64,000 bases of DNA from Hyphomicrobiaceae bacterium (GCA_947472885.1 CANJBX010000007.1:1-64000), one strand, 5' to 3'. Positions 26,652-35,641 are shown, numbered from the stretch's first letter. The notes: generated by a model from the sequence alone, not told the origin. Program-made: numbers and translations.

Positions 26652-27719
26652 ATGAAACATCCGGCAAATGACCCGGAGGCCACATTCGCGTTTGCCGAGG
26701 TTGCCCTCCAGCAGATCAAGGCGCTGAAGCAATCGGCGCATCCGCGCAATTATGAAGTCTGGTATCACTACGCCAGCGGGCGTCACCCGACCGTCAACCA
26801 GCTCATCAATGAAATGATGGAAACCAACGGCGCGCTGTCGCAAAGCGACGTCGATGGCATCTACGACAAATACTTTTCTCCCACGCGTCAGGCTGACCGC
26901 GTCGACTCCGCGACCTCCCAGTTCATGGCGCAGGTCGACATGGTGATGAACATGATCGGCCAGGCGTCCGGCGCCGCGACCCGGCACTCCGAAAGCCTCG
27001 CCACCATGACCGACAAGCTCGGCAAGGTGACCGGCGGCGACGGGCTGCGCGCCATTGTAGAGAGCCTGGCGAAAACCGCCAAGAACATGGAAGAGAGCAA
27101 TCGCGCGCTCGAGACCAACCTCAAGAACTCGAAGCAGGAAATCACCGAGCTGCACGCCAATCTCGAAGCCGTGCGCCACGAAAGCCTGACCGATCCCTTG
27201 ACCGCGCTTGCCAACCGCAAGTGTTTCGACGGCGTGTTCGCCAACGCCATCGCGCAGGCCAATGCCTCGACCGAACATCTGTCGCTGCTCCTGTGCGACA
27301 TCGACCACTTCAAGACCTTCAATGATACCTTCGGCCATCTGATCGGCGATCAGGTGCTGCGCCTTGTTGCGCTGTCGCTCAAGGACAACGTCAAGGGCGC
27401 AGACCTTGCCGCGCGTTACGGCGGCGAGGAATTCGCGGTGATCCTGCCGGATACATCACTGCGTCAGGCGACCACCGTTGCCGAACATATCCGCCGCGCC
27501 GTCATGGGCCGCGAGTTGATGAAGCGCTCGACCGGCGAAAACCTTGGCCGTGTCACGATGTCGATTGGCGTCGCGACGCTGCACCCCGGCAACACCTCGG
27601 CAACATTGATTGAGCGGGCCGACACCTGCCTCTATGCAGCGAATCGCAACGGCCGTAACCGGGTGATCTGCGAAGTCGACCCCGAAGTCGCGCCACTGAC
27701 CAAGACCAGCGCGGCGTAG
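26652..27719 (+). CDS. Cytoplasmic diguanylate cyclase
   Basis: A 355-residue protein with no membrane segments. The first 100 residues (AEVALQQIKALKQSAHPRNY, then EVWYHYASG) form a helical domain recurrent in alphaproteobacterial cyclases, then a coiled-coil linker (about 110-170) and a GGDEF domain. The catalytic motif is GGEEF (257-261). The inhibitory-site position reads KGAD instead of RxxD, so feedback inhibition may be weak or absent. The start is 12 bp after an AACGGG-type weak ribosome site. Confidence 0.92.
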   Translation: MKHPANDPEATFAFAEVALQQIKALKQSAHPRNYEVWYHYASGRHPTVNQLINEMMETNGALSQSDVDGIYDKYFSPTRQADRVDSATSQFMAQVDMVMNMIGQASGAATRHSESLATMTDKLGKVTGGDGLRAIVESLAKTAKNMEESNRALETNLKNSKQEITELHANLEAVRHESLTDPLTALANRKCFDGVFANAIAQANASTEHLSLLLCDIDHFKTFNDTFGHLIGDQVLRLVALSLKDNVKGADLAARYGGEEFAVILPDTSLRQATTVAEHIRRAVMGRELMKRSTGENLGRVTMSIGVATLHPGNTSATLIERADTCLYAANRNGRNRVICEVDPEVAPLTKTSAA

Positions 27720-27734
27720 TCCGCCACATAACAC

Positions 27735-27889
27735 TCTCGTGTCCCGGACGAGCGCGTAAAGCGCGCGAAGATCCGGGACCCAGAGCTACACCCGTGCATT
27801 TCATGTTGCGCTTCGCAATTTTTGCGCTGGGTCCCGGATCTCATTCCGCTCGGGCAAGCGCCCTCGCTCCATTCGTCCGGGACACGAGA
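27735..27889. repeat. 155-bp nested palindrome (TCTCGTGTCCCGGACG...)
   Basis: The ends are TCTCGTGTCCCGGACG and its exact complement. Inside, GATCCGGGACCCA pairs with TGGGTCCCGGATC, so the element folds as a long interrupted hairpin. It lies just after the diguanylate cyclase stop and is another dispersed rhizobial-type repeat. Confidence 0.85.
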
Positions 27890-27980
27890 CCTGTACCCGC
27901 GCACCATTCGCTTCATGCAAACCTTCGGAACATCGCGGACGCGCAGCCGTTGCCTCTCCAGTCAACGTCTGGAGGACAGC

Positions 27981-28163
27981 ATGAGTACGAGAAAAGCACC
28001 AAAGCGGCACGACGCCGGCAGTAAGGCCAACGAAACCGACGATGGCCTGAACGCGAGCGATGAATCCATTCGCCACGGCGCGGAAGATATCCCGACCGGC
28101 GCGAACGAGCGGCGCAAGGACATTCCGGTGTTCGACCGCGCGGACACGCCGCCCAAGGTCTAG
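27981..28163 (+). CDS. Small hydrophilic protein of unknown function
   Basis: A 60-residue, highly charged protein (MSTRKAPKRHDAGSKANETD at the start; RRKDIPVFDRADTPPKV at the end), likely disordered. It is preceded by a strong GGAGG ribosome site 6 bp before the ATG and followed by a near-perfect terminator hairpin, which supports it being real despite its size. I do not recognise the family. Confidence 0.65.
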   Translation: MSTRKAPKRHDAGSKANETDDGLNASDESIRHGAEDIPTGANERRKDIPVFDRADTPPKV

Positions 28164-28200
28164 AGCTGCGCCGCAAAAGCAGATGGTCTTTCAAAGCATT

Positions 28201-28235
28201 TCGCCCGCCTGCTGGCATGACCAGCAGGCGGGCGA
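28201..28235. terminator. Perfect 15-bp hairpin between convergent small genes
   Basis: TCGCCCGCCTGCTGG and CCAGCAGGCGGGCGA pair perfectly around CATGA, followed by TGTATTTT on the plus strand. It serves the plus-strand gene ending at 28163 and possibly the minus-strand gene ending at 28263. Confidence 0.8.
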
Positions 28236-28262
28236 TGTATTTTCAGCTTGTGCCGGGGCTCT

Positions 28263-28427
28263 CTAAATTCGTCCCATCAGGACAAGGATCAGGAGCACCA
28301 CGATGATGAGGCCAAGTCCGCCACCGCCGTAGTAGCCGGTGCCGTAGAACCGACCGCCACCCAACCCCGAGAACCCGCCCAGCAGGGCGATGACAAGAAT
28401 AATCAGAATAATTGTGCCAAGACTCAT
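28263..28427 (-). CDS. DUF3309-type small membrane protein
   Basis: A 54-residue protein with two hydrophobic segments (LGTIILIILVIALLGG and LGLIIVVLLILVLMG) joined by a glycine and tyrosine-rich loop (GGGRFYGTGYYGGGG). This layout matches the DUF3309 family of tiny membrane proteins of unknown function, common in Hyphomicrobiales. The ATG at 28427 opens the hydrophobic segment at once. Confidence 0.85.
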   Translation of the reverse strand: MSLGTIILIILVIALLGGFSGLGGGRFYGTGYYGGGGLGLIIVVLLILVLMGRI

Positions 28428-28498
28428 AGGCGTTTTCCTTCTTGTTCGGCTGTTCCGCCGCCTGTCAATTCGCGAAACGGTAATGGGTTCCCTGAATC

Positions 28499-28527
28499 AA
28501 AAAACCCGGCCGCTCAAGGGGGCCGGG
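28499..28527 (-). terminator. Rho-independent terminator, minus strand
   Basis: Read on the minus strand, CCCGGCC and GGCCGGG form a 7-bp GC stem with a 9-base loop followed directly by six Ts. It ends the transcript of the small gene at 28593-28781. Confidence 0.8.
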
Positions 28528-28592
28528 CTTCGAGGACGAGCTACTCCAGCCGCCGCCGGGACGCTTTTCTGAACAGCGTGGGGACGAAGCCG

Positions 28593-28781
28593 TTACTTCC
28601 TGGCCGCCGATTTCGAGATTACCGCGCCAACCCGGTCCTTCACTTTCTGGTCAAAGAACGGATCGTCCATGTCATGCGGCGCATCGGCGGCAGGATCATG
28701 GACGATGACTTCCGGCGCCGGCTTGCGCTTGAGCCTCGCCAGCGCCGACAACAGGTGGTTGAGGGTTTCCGGGATATCCAT
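28593..28781 (-). CDS. Small protein of unknown function
   Basis: A 62-residue hydrophilic protein (opens MDIPETLNHLLSALARLKRK; ends DRVGAVISKSAARK). The good terminator 65 bp downstream on the same strand and a terminator-like hairpin upstream (28836-28878) suggest an independent transcription unit. The ribosome site is poor. No family recognised. Confidence 0.55.
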   Translation of the reverse strand: MDIPETLNHLLSALARLKRKPAPEVIVHDPAADAPHDMDDPFFDQKVKDRVGAVISKSAARK

Positions 28782-28835
28782 GGGGACATCAACCGGCGAG
28801 AGGCCGATTAGGTTCCGTCAGCTTTCAGACATCTT

Positions 28836-28878
28836 GCCACCGTCCCGCCCGGCGCAAAGCACCGGGCGGGACGGTGGC
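28836..28878. terminator. 17-bp perfect hairpin after the TRAP binding-protein gene
   Basis: GCCACCGTCCCGCCCGG and its exact complement enclose a 9-base loop, 8 bp beyond the stop of the gene at 28886. There is no T run, so it may stabilise the 3' end rather than terminate by itself. Confidence 0.6.
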
Positions 28879-28885
28879 CAGCTAA

Positions 28886-29926
28886 CTACGACCCCGCCTT
28901 GTACTTGGCGATGATCTCCTTGAACTCCGCCAGCGCCTTGTCGCCATCTACATTCTTTTTCTTGACGTTGCCCATCCACTCCCCAACCAGCGGCGCGGCG
29001 GCGTCTTTCCATTCCTTGCGCTGCGCGTCGGTCAGACGATAAACCTCATGGTCAGGCAATGCTTTGATCTTGGCGATGCCGCCATGCTCGAAATCCGACC
29101 AGGGACCGGCAAACTTCGCGGCCCATTCGGTCGAACAGTGATCGTCGATGACTTTCTTCTGCGCCGCCGACATCTGGTTGTACTTGTCCTTGTTCATCAC
29201 ATTGACGAACGGCGTCGCGTAAAGCCCCTCTTCCATGTGGTACTTCGTGACCTTGTCGATGCCAAACAGCATGATCGAACCCCACGGGAAGGTCACGCCT
29301 TCCGCAACGCCCTTCTCGATGATGTCACGCACCTGCGGCGCGGAGCCCTGCACGTTGGTGCCGCCGAGCTTGGTGATGAAGCTCGCCATCATGGCGTGTG
29401 CAGGGCGGATCTTCATGCCCTTCACATCGCCCGGCACCACAATCTTCTTGTCCCTGGTGTGGAAGTCGCCCGGATCGTGGATGAAGGCGAAGCACATCTT
29501 CACGTCGCTCATCTCGGCTGGCGCGTACTTGCGATACCACTCGTCTAGCGCGGGCGTGCCGTTCTTGTTCGACAGCAGGAACGGCAGCGCACCGGCGTCG
29601 ATCACGGGGAAGCGGCCGGGCTGGTAGCCGGGGCTGACGTAGGTGATGTCGGCGATGCCGTCACGCGCCATGTCGTAATGATCGAACGCCTTGCCGAGTT
29701 GCTCGGCCGGATAGATGGTGAATTTCAGGGTGCCGTTCGACGCCTTGGTCATCGAGGCCGACCACTCCTCGAACGCCTTTTGCAGCGGATGCGTCGTCGG
29801 CGACCATGTGCCGATCTTGAGGTCGAAGGTCTTGTCTTGCGCACGCGCAGGCGCGGCGCCGATCAGCGCGGCAAGCCCCGCCGCCGCCAGCAGGCCAAGC
29901 GCAGTTTTGGATGTGGCAAATCGCAT
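28886..29926 (-). CDS. dctP: TRAP transporter periplasmic solute-binding protein
   Basis: A 346-residue DctP/TakP-type binding protein with a signal peptide (cleavage near APARA, about residue 29). Typical family segments are FEEWSASMTKAS, the VVPGDVKGMKIRPAHAMM ligand-binding region with its conserved arginine, and ETVWG-like VTFPWGS. It should bind a carboxylate or sulfonate-type ligand for a sodium-driven TRAP permease, but the dctQ and dctM genes are not adjacent. The ligand is unknown. Confidence 0.88.
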   Translation of the reverse strand: MRFATSKTALGLLAAAGLAALIGAAPARAQDKTFDLKIGTWSPTTHPLQKAFEEWSASMTKASNGTLKFTIYPAEQLGKAFDHYDMARDGIADITYVSPGYQPGRFPVIDAGALPFLLSNKNGTPALDEWYRKYAPAEMSDVKMCFAFIHDPGDFHTRDKKIVVPGDVKGMKIRPAHAMMASFITKLGGTNVQGSAPQVRDIIEKGVAEGVTFPWGSIMLFGIDKVTKYHMEEGLYATPFVNVMNKDKYNQMSAAQKKVIDDHCSTEWAAKFAGPWSDFEHGGIAKIKALPDHEVYRLTDAQRKEWKDAAAPLVGEWMGNVKKKNVDGDKALAEFKEIIAKYKAGS

Positions 29927-30042
29927 GAACGTCTCCCGTGTGATGTTCGATTCCAGCTGGCTACTCCGGCCGGATCGAACTTGGCGATATTCTGCGCCGG
30001 GAAGTTGCCGTTGCGAAGCCCGGCTGCGGATAATCGGGCCAA

Positions 30043-30519
30043 TTACCGCGAAGCTGCGACGTTGCGCCGCCGTACGCGCATGGTGGGCTTTTTGCCTGCA
30101 AGAGCGGCCTTGCGTGCGGGCTTTTTCGCGGGCCGCTTTGCCGGCGCTTTGGGCTGCGCCTTCACGCGCGGCCTGGGTTTGGGCTTGGCGGCCTTTTTGC
30201 GCCGCGCCACGTCGAGCGCACGCTGCGCAAAACGCGCCGCTTCATCCGGATCGTCATAGAGCCGTTCGGGCATCCGCCAGAACGGCGTCGCCTCCGGGTC
30301 GCGGCGGCGCATCTTTTTGGCGTAAGGATAGACGAACGGCTTTGAGCCTTCGTCCTTGAACTCCGGGATCGTCTCCGGGTCGATGCGCAGATAAACGACG
30401 CCCTCGAATACGATGGCGAAGGTCAGCCCGTCCGCAATAACGCCGGCGCCGCCGAACATGCGGCGCACTTCGACCGGGCGGAATTGCGAGAACAGTTCGC
30501 GGATGTGATCGGGGTCCAT
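30043..30519 (-). CDS. TfoX N-terminal-domain protein with basic tail
   Basis: A 158-residue protein. Residues 1-100 form a TfoX/Sxy N-terminal domain (RRMFGGAGVIADGLTFAIV and PFWRMPERLYDDPDEAARF are typical). TfoX regulates competence in gammaproteobacteria; in this lineage its role is unknown. The last 50 residues are a Lys-Ala-Pro-Arg tail like those of histone-like DNA-binding proteins. It lies 39 bp downstream of sufA on the same strand, so it may be read from the suf transcript. Confidence 0.87.
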   Translation of the reverse strand: MDPDHIRELFSQFRPVEVRRMFGGAGVIADGLTFAIVFEGVVYLRIDPETIPEFKDEGSKPFVYPYAKKMRRRDPEATPFWRMPERLYDDPDEAARFAQRALDVARRKKAAKPKPRPRVKAQPKAPAKRPAKKPARKAALAGKKPTMRVRRRNVAASR

Positions 30520-30558
30520 TGGACGTGCCCCCGCGGTGCCTAGTGCGCGTGCAAAACC

Positions 30559-30954
30559 TTAATGGGCATGATCGTGCGCAGGCTCGCCAGCCGGCGTTAT
30601 CGCGACCGAGGTGCCGCAGCCGCAGGCCGAAGTCTGGTTCGGATTGTTGAACACGAAACCTGACGTGAGCTTGTCGACCTTGAAATCCATCTCGGTGCCC
30701 AAGAGGAACAATACGGCCTTGGGATCGATCAGCAGCTTGACGCCCTTGTCCTCGACCACCTCATCGGTGGCGTTGACGGCATCGGCGTATTCCATGGTGT
30801 ATTCCATGCCGGCGCAGCCGCCGTTCTTGACGCCGACGCGCACGCCCGCGACCGGGCGTTCGGCCTTGGCCAGAATGCCGCGAATATGCTCGGCGGCGTT
30901 CTCGGTGAGACGCATCACCTGCGGGCGCGGACGCGGCTTGATCGGCGTATTCAT
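30559..30954 (-). CDS. sufA: A-type iron-sulfur carrier protein
   Basis: A 131-residue HesB/IscA-type protein with the three conserved cluster-binding cysteines: Cys47 (NGGCAGM), Cys111 and Cys113 (ACGCG). It carries Fe-S clusters from the SufBCD scaffold to target proteins. It is the last suf gene, 127 bp after sufT. A His-rich C-terminus (AHDHAH) extends beyond the normal end. Confidence 0.92.
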   Translation of the reverse strand: MNTPIKPRPRPQVMRLTENAAEHIRGILAKAERPVAGVRVGVKNGGCAGMEYTMEYADAVNATDEVVEDKGVKLLIDPKAVLFLLGTEMDFKVDKLTSGFVFNNPNQTSACGCGTSVAITPAGEPAHDHAH

Positions 30955-31081
30955 TTCAGTCTCCCCGGGTTCAAGACCCAGAATCCGAATTGAACGGTAC
31001 AGCTAAAATAACAACGATTCCTGTAAATTGAAGGTCGTCCGCGCGCACCCGGCGCAGGGTCGATCCCCGATTTGCAGACGA

Positions 31082-31498
31082 TTACCACATATTCAGAACG
31101 ACTCTGGCCTCGTCGGTCATGCGGCTGGGGTCCCACGGCGGGTCCCAGACCACCGAAACCTTGACCGGACCGACGCCGGCAACGCTCGCTACCGCGTTTT
31201 CGACCATGATCGGCAGTTCCTGCGCCGACGGACAATTCGGCGTCGTCAGGGTCATGTCCACGCTCACGGCGCGGTCGTCGGCGATGTCGATCTTGTAGAT
31301 CAGGCCCAGCTCGTAGATATCCGCCGGGATTTCCGGGTCATAGACGGTCTTGAGCGCGCCGACGATGTCGTCGGTGAGCTTGGACAGTTCCTCGCTCGTC
31401 GGCGCGGTCGCGGGTGCGGCGACGGCAGCAACCGGCGTTTCCGCTACAGGCGCGGCATTCGGATCCTTGATTTCGTTGTTGTCAGAATTCTGGGTCAT
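31082..31498 (-). CDS. sufT: SufT-type iron-sulfur assembly factor
   Basis: A 138-residue MIP18/DUF59-family protein. After an Ala-Pro-rich leader of about 35 residues comes the conserved domain with YDPEIPADIYELGLIY and TTPNCPSA, which holds the family's conserved cysteine. Such proteins aid Fe-S cluster maturation. Its ATG overlaps the sufS stop (ATGA), indicating translational coupling. Confidence 0.9.
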   Translation of the reverse strand: MTQNSDNNEIKDPNAAPVAETPVAAVAAPATAPTSEELSKLTDDIVGALKTVYDPEIPADIYELGLIYKIDIADDRAVSVDMTLTTPNCPSAQELPIMVENAVASVAGVGPVKVSVVWDPPWDPSRMTDEARVVLNMW

Positions 31499-32733
31499 GC
31501 GAACACACTCTGCGCTTTGATGAGGGCCGCCACGAGGGCATCGACTTCCTCGCGGGTATTATACATCGCAAAAGACGCCCGGCATGTGGCGGTGACGCCA
31601 TACCGCGCCAGCAGCGGCATGTTGCAATGGGTGCCGGCCCGGACGGCGACGCCTGCCTGGTCGATCAGGGTCGCGATATCGTGCGGATGCGCGCCTTTCA
31701 TCTCGAAGGAGACAATCGGCCCCTTGTTTTTGGCATTGCCGAAAATCCGGATCGCATTCATTTCGCCCAGCCGCTCATGGGCGTAGCGCACCAGGTCATG
31801 CTCATGGGCGCGGATATTCGCCTTGCCGATGCTGTTGATATAGTCGATGGCGGCACCCAGCCCCGCCGCCTGCACGATCGGCGGCGTACCGGCCTCGAAC
31901 CGATGCGGCGGCTCGCCGTAGGTCACGCGGTCTTCCGAGACTTCGCGGATCATCTCGCCGCCGCCATTGAATGGCCGCATGGCGGAGAGCCGCTCATATT
32001 TGCCATATAGCGCGCCGATGCCGGTCGGCCCATAAATCTTGTGCCCGGTACAGACATAGAAATCGCAATCAATATCCTGCACATCCACATCAAGATGCAC
32101 CGCGCCCTGCGAGCCGTCGATCAGCACCGGAATGCCGCGCGCCTTGCATAGCGCAACCGCTTCCTTCACCGGCACGACCGTGCCGAGCGCATTCGACATG
32201 TGCGTCAACGCGACCATCTTGGTCTTCGGCGTCAGCAGCTTTTCGAATTCCTCCAGCAGGAAATTGCCTTCGTTGTCGATGGGCGCCCACTTGATGACCG
32301 CGCCATGGCGCTCGCGCAGGAAATGCCACGGCACGATGTTGGAATGGTGCTCCATGATCGACAGCACGATCTCGTCGCCGGCCGCCTTGATCTGGTCGCG
32401 CCCGAACGTATAGGCCACGAGGTTGATCGCCTCGGTGGCGTTGCGCGTGAAGATGATTTCTTCCGGACGTTTTGCGCCAAGGAACGCCCGCACCTTCTCG
32501 CGTCCGCCCTCGTAGGCTTCCGTCGCCGCATTGGCGAGGTAATGCAGCCCGCGGTGCACGTTGGCGTATTCGCTCGTATAGGCCTGCTGGATACGGTCGA
32601 GTACCACTTGCGGCTTATGCGCCGACGCCGCGTTGTCGAGATAGACGAGCGGCTTGCCATAGACCTGCATGGCGAGGATCGGGAAATCCTTGCGGATGCG
32701 CGCGACGTCGTAGGTTGAGGTTTTCTGGTCCAT
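31495..32733 (-). CDS. sufS: Group II cysteine desulfurase SufS
   Basis: A 412-residue PLP enzyme that removes sulfur from cysteine for Fe-S cluster building. The PLP lysine is in TGHKIYGPTGIG and the active-site cysteine in RAGTHCNMPLL, both typical of SufS. The ATG at 32733 is chosen because GGAG lies nine bases upstream; an in-frame GTG at 32748 would add five residues. A SufE or SufU partner gene is not visible. The gene is separated from sufD by a 206-bp gap containing a palindromic repeat. Confidence 0.94.
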   Translation of the reverse strand: MDQKTSTYDVARIRKDFPILAMQVYGKPLVYLDNAASAHKPQVVLDRIQQAYTSEYANVHRGLHYLANAATEAYEGGREKVRAFLGAKRPEEIIFTRNATEAINLVAYTFGRDQIKAAGDEIVLSIMEHHSNIVPWHFLRERHGAVIKWAPIDNEGNFLLEEFEKLLTPKTKMVALTHMSNALGTVVPVKEAVALCKARGIPVLIDGSQGAVHLDVDVQDIDCDFYVCTGHKIYGPTGIGALYGKYERLSAMRPFNGGGEMIREVSEDRVTYGEPPHRFEAGTPPIVQAAGLGAAIDYINSIGKANIRAHEHDLVRYAHERLGEMNAIRIFGNAKNKGPIVSFEMKGAHPHDIATLIDQAGVAVRAGTHCNMPLLARYGVTATCRASFAMYNTREEVDALVAALIKAQSVFA

Positions 32734-32762
32734 CACAAAACGCTCCACGCAAACGGTCTCTC

Positions 32763-32912
32763 ACTCCCTCTCCCCGCAAAGCCCGTTGAAGACGGGCGTG
32801 AACGCCCTTTCGCTGGGGAGAGGGTTGGGGTGAGGGGCAACTTTCCTTGCAGAAAGCCCCTCACCCGGCGCGGAAGACGCGCCGACCTCTCCCCGTAAAC
32901 GGGGAGAGGTGA
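32763..32912. repeat. Palindromic repeat of CTCTCCCC type inside suf operon
   Basis: Alternating arms CCCTCTCCCC / GGGGAGAGGG and CCCCTCACCC / GGGGTGAGGGG enclose CCCGTTGAAGACGGG and CGGCGCGGAAGACGCGCCG hairpins. It occupies the sufD-sufS gap and is related in style to 35092-35224. Confidence 0.85.
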
Positions 32913-32938
32913 AGCAAGAAACGTCGCCACTAAATTCA

Positions 32939-34276
32939 TCACACCCGCGCCCCCAGCCACCGCACCGTCGCGAACATCAGCGCATCGCGCAGGCCGTCGT
33001 GCGCAATCGTCTCGATGGCATCGCCGACGAACGACTGGATCAGCAAAGCCTCCGCCTCATGCTCGGGAATGCCGCGCGCCATCAGGTAGAATTTCAAATT
33101 CTCGTCCAACGCGCCCGCCGTCGCGCCATGGCCGCATTGCACATCGTCGGCAAAGATTTCCAGTTCGGGCTTGCTGTCGGCTTCGGCGTCATCCGACAAC
33201 AGCAGCGCCCGCGTCATCATGCGCGCATCGGTCTTCTGGGCATTCTGGCGCACCACGATCTTGCCCTGGAACACGTTGCGGCTCTCATCATCCAGCACCG
33301 CCTTGAACACTTCGCGGCTGGTGCAGCCGCCGACGGCGTGATCCAGCACCAGCGTCGTATCGGCATGTTGCGTGCCGCGCTGAAGCGAAGCGCCCGCCAG
33401 CATCACGTTGGCGTTCTTGCCGCTGCAGGTCACGAACAGCTGGTTGCGCGTCACCGCGCTGCCGATATTGAAAATGAAGTCGCGAAGCTGCGCTCCCTCG
33501 CCGACATCGGCGATCAGGGTCGCGATATGCAGCGCCCTGGCGCCCTCAGCCCCGACCTTGACGCGATTTACTTCGGCGCGATCGCCGACCACGAGGTTGA
33601 GCGCCGTGCTGACCTGATAATCGACGTCATCCGCGCCTTCGTGACTTTCGACCAGCGTCACCTTTGCGCCGGCCTCGACGATCATCTGCGAGCGGGTAAA
33701 CGTCGCGGTGGCGGCACTGCCTGAGTGCGAGAACACCAGATGGATCGGCTTGTCGACCACGGTGCCTTTGGCAATGCGGATCACCGCGCCGTCGGTCATC
33801 ATCGCGGTGTTGAGCGCGAGCGCGGCGTCGTCGCCACCGGCCTGCGGGGCTTCCGGCGGCGCGAAAGCCGAGCCGGCATCGTTACGCGCCAGCATGTCGG
33901 CGAGCGATACCATCGTAACACCGGCGAGAAAATCCACCGCGTCCGAGAGTTCCGGCACGAAAGCGCCATCGGCGAATACCAGCCGGTGCATTGGCACGCC
34001 CGACACCAGTCCGCCGGAATGCTTGGCGCGGTCTTTCGCTGCCGCGTCCGGCGGCGCGGCGAGCGGCTTGGCGTCGCGCATCAGCACGCGCAGGTCGGTA
34101 TGTTTCCATTCCTCGATGCGGCGGTGCGGCAGGCCACGGCGCTCGAACAGCTTGAATGCCTGCTCGCGTTCGCCCGCGGTCTGCGGGCCGCCCGGCAGCC
34201 GCGACTTGCTCGCGGCGAAATTCGCCGCCAGCGCGCTCTCGGCCGCCGTCTTGATCTGTTTGACTTCGGCGTTCAT
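32939..34276 (-). CDS. sufD: SufD scaffold subunit
   Basis: A 445-residue SufD, partner of SufB and SufC in the Fe-S scaffold. It shows the right-handed beta-helix core, the family segment FKAVLDDESRNVFQGKIVV, and GHGATAGALDENLKFYLMAR near the C-terminus with the conserved His. It starts 3 bp after sufC ends. Confidence 0.92.
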   Translation of the reverse strand: MNAEVKQIKTAAESALAANFAASKSRLPGGPQTAGEREQAFKLFERRGLPHRRIEEWKHTDLRVLMRDAKPLAAPPDAAAKDRAKHSGGLVSGVPMHRLVFADGAFVPELSDAVDFLAGVTMVSLADMLARNDAGSAFAPPEAPQAGGDDAALALNTAMMTDGAVIRIAKGTVVDKPIHLVFSHSGSAATATFTRSQMIVEAGAKVTLVESHEGADDVDYQVSTALNLVVGDRAEVNRVKVGAEGARALHIATLIADVGEGAQLRDFIFNIGSAVTRNQLFVTCSGKNANVMLAGASLQRGTQHADTTLVLDHAVGGCTSREVFKAVLDDESRNVFQGKIVVRQNAQKTDARMMTRALLLSDDAEADSKPELEIFADDVQCGHGATAGALDENLKFYLMARGIPEHEAEALLIQSFVGDAIETIAHDGLRDALMFATVRWLGARV

Positions 34277-34279
34277 GCG

Positions 34280-35035
34280 TTACGCCGCCTCGTCCTGGAA
34301 TGCCGCATAGCCATTGGCTTCGAGTTCGAGCGCCAGTTCCTTGCCGCCGGTCTTGGCGATGCGGCCCTTGGCCAGCACATGGACAATATCCGGCACGATG
34401 TAGTCGAGCAGCCGCTGATAATGCGTGATGACGACGAAGCCGCGCTCCGGCGAACGCAACTGATTGACGCCTTCGGCGACAATCTTGAGCGCGTCGATGT
34501 CGAGGCCTGAATCCGTTTCGTCCAGCACGCAGAGCTTGGGCTCGAGGAGCGCCATCTGCAGCACTTCGTTGCGCTTCTTCTCGCCGCCGGAAAATCCGAC
34601 ATTGACCGGACGGCGCAGCATTTCCTGCGCGATGCCGAGCTTGGCTGCGCCATCGCGCACGCGCTTCATGAAATCGGGCGTCGTCAGTTCCGGTTCGCCG
34701 CGCTTCTTGCGCTGCGAATTGAGCGCCGTGCGCAAGAACGTCATGGTCGCAACGCCGGGAATTTCGAGCGGATACTGGAAAGCGAGGAACACACCCATGG
34801 CGGCGCGCTCGTCGGCGGGCAACTCCAGCAGGTTCTTGCCCTCGAACAGCACTTCGCCGCCGGTGACTTCGTAACCGGCCTTGCCCGAAAGGACGTGCGC
34901 CAGCGTCGACTTGCCCGCGCCGTTCGGCCCCATGATGGCGTGAACCTCGCCCTTGTTCACGGTGAGGTTGAGGCCATTGAGAATCTGGCGGCTATCGACC
35001 ACGACCGACAGATTTTTGATTTCAAGCATTGCCAC
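34280..35035 (-). CDS. sufC: SufC ATPase
   Basis: A 251-residue ABC-type ATPase that powers the SufBCD scaffold. Walker A (GPNGAGKST near residue 37), the SufC-type signature [15 protein letters not shown], Walker B ([12 protein letters not shown]) and the switch His ([13 protein letters not shown]) are all present. It precedes sufD with a 3-bp gap. Upstream it is separated from the small gene at 35267-35620 by a palindromic repeat. Confidence 0.95.
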   Translation of the reverse strand: MAMLEIKNLSVVVDSRQILNGLNLTVNKGEVHAIMGPNGAGKSTLAHVLSGKAGYEVTGGEVLFEGKNLLELPADERAAMGVFLAFQYPLEIPGVATMTFLRTALNSQRKKRGEPELTTPDFMKRVRDGAAKLGIAQEMLRRPVNVGFSGGEKKRNEVLQMALLEPKLCVLDETDSGLDIDALKIVAEGVNQLRSPERGFVVITHYQRLLDYIVPDIVHVLAKGRIAKTGGKELALELEANGYAAFQDEAA

Positions 35036-35091
35036 GACTTAATCCTTCAACTTTCTATCTCTACACACGCCTCCGCCCATGCAGGCGGTCA

Positions 35092-35224
35092 TACCCTCTC
35101 CCCTTGAGGGAGAGAGTCGCGAGCGTAAGCGAGCGGGGTGAGGGGTAAAACTCACGGAACATACCCCTCACCCGGCTCGCTCACTTCGTTCGCTCACCAC
35201 CCTCTCCCTCAAGGGGAGAGGGTA
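35092..35224. repeat. Palindromic repeat TACCCTCTCCCCTTGAGGG... inside suf operon
   Basis: The arms TACCCTCTCCCCTTGAGGG and CCCTCAAGGGGAGAGGGTA are exact complements at the ends. A second pair, CTCGCTCACTTCGTTCGCTCACC and GCGAGCGTAAGCGAGCGGGGTGAG, lies inside. The element sits upstream of sufC. Confidence 0.88.
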
Positions 35225-35266
35225 AACTGAATTCGCCGCTCCACCGGCTTTCGACCGCAACAGCAG

Positions 35267-35620
35267 TTACAAACTAAAATGCGAAATGATCTCCGAGATC
35301 AGGTCGCTCTTCCTTGCCTGCTCATCGCCCGCCGCAAACCGCCCGAGCGACTTGCCGCCGACGTCGATTTCACCCTGTTCGCCGACCACGATCAGCAAGC
35401 CTTCCGAAAACTGTCCTTCGCCCGGCCGTTCCAGCACGAGACGCAAGCCATCGAACGCCGCCTCGATCCCGTACTCCTGAAGCTTCCGGGAAGGCTTGAT
35501 GTCCTTCTCGTAAAACGTCTTCAAAAATTGCGCCGCCGCTTCGACGCGGCGCTTGCGCGCGGCTTCCTCGCGCGAACGCTTGGTCTCAATGGCACTCAAT
35601 GCGCGGTCGAAGTCGGACAT
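35267..35620 (-). CDS. Unknown small protein encoded within the suf operon
   Basis: A 117-residue soluble protein that I do not recognise. The first half is a charged helix (ETKRSREEAARKRRVEAAAQ, then FLKTFYEKDIKPS), and the second half alternates strands (GLRLVLERPGEGQFSEGLLIV, then GEIDVGGKSLGRF). No cysteines, so it is not itself a cluster scaffold. It lies between sufB and sufC and is flanked on both sides by palindromic repeats. The ATG at 35620 is chosen because further upstream sequence belongs to the repeat. It could be a Suf accessory factor or an unrelated insertion. Confidence 0.75.
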   Translation of the reverse strand: MSDFDRALSAIETKRSREEAARKRRVEAAAQFLKTFYEKDIKPSRKLQEYGIEAAFDGLRLVLERPGEGQFSEGLLIVVGEQGEIDVGGKSLGRFAAGDEQARKSDLISEIISHFSL

Positions 35621-35641
35621 TCCACTCTCAACTCTTTCCTT

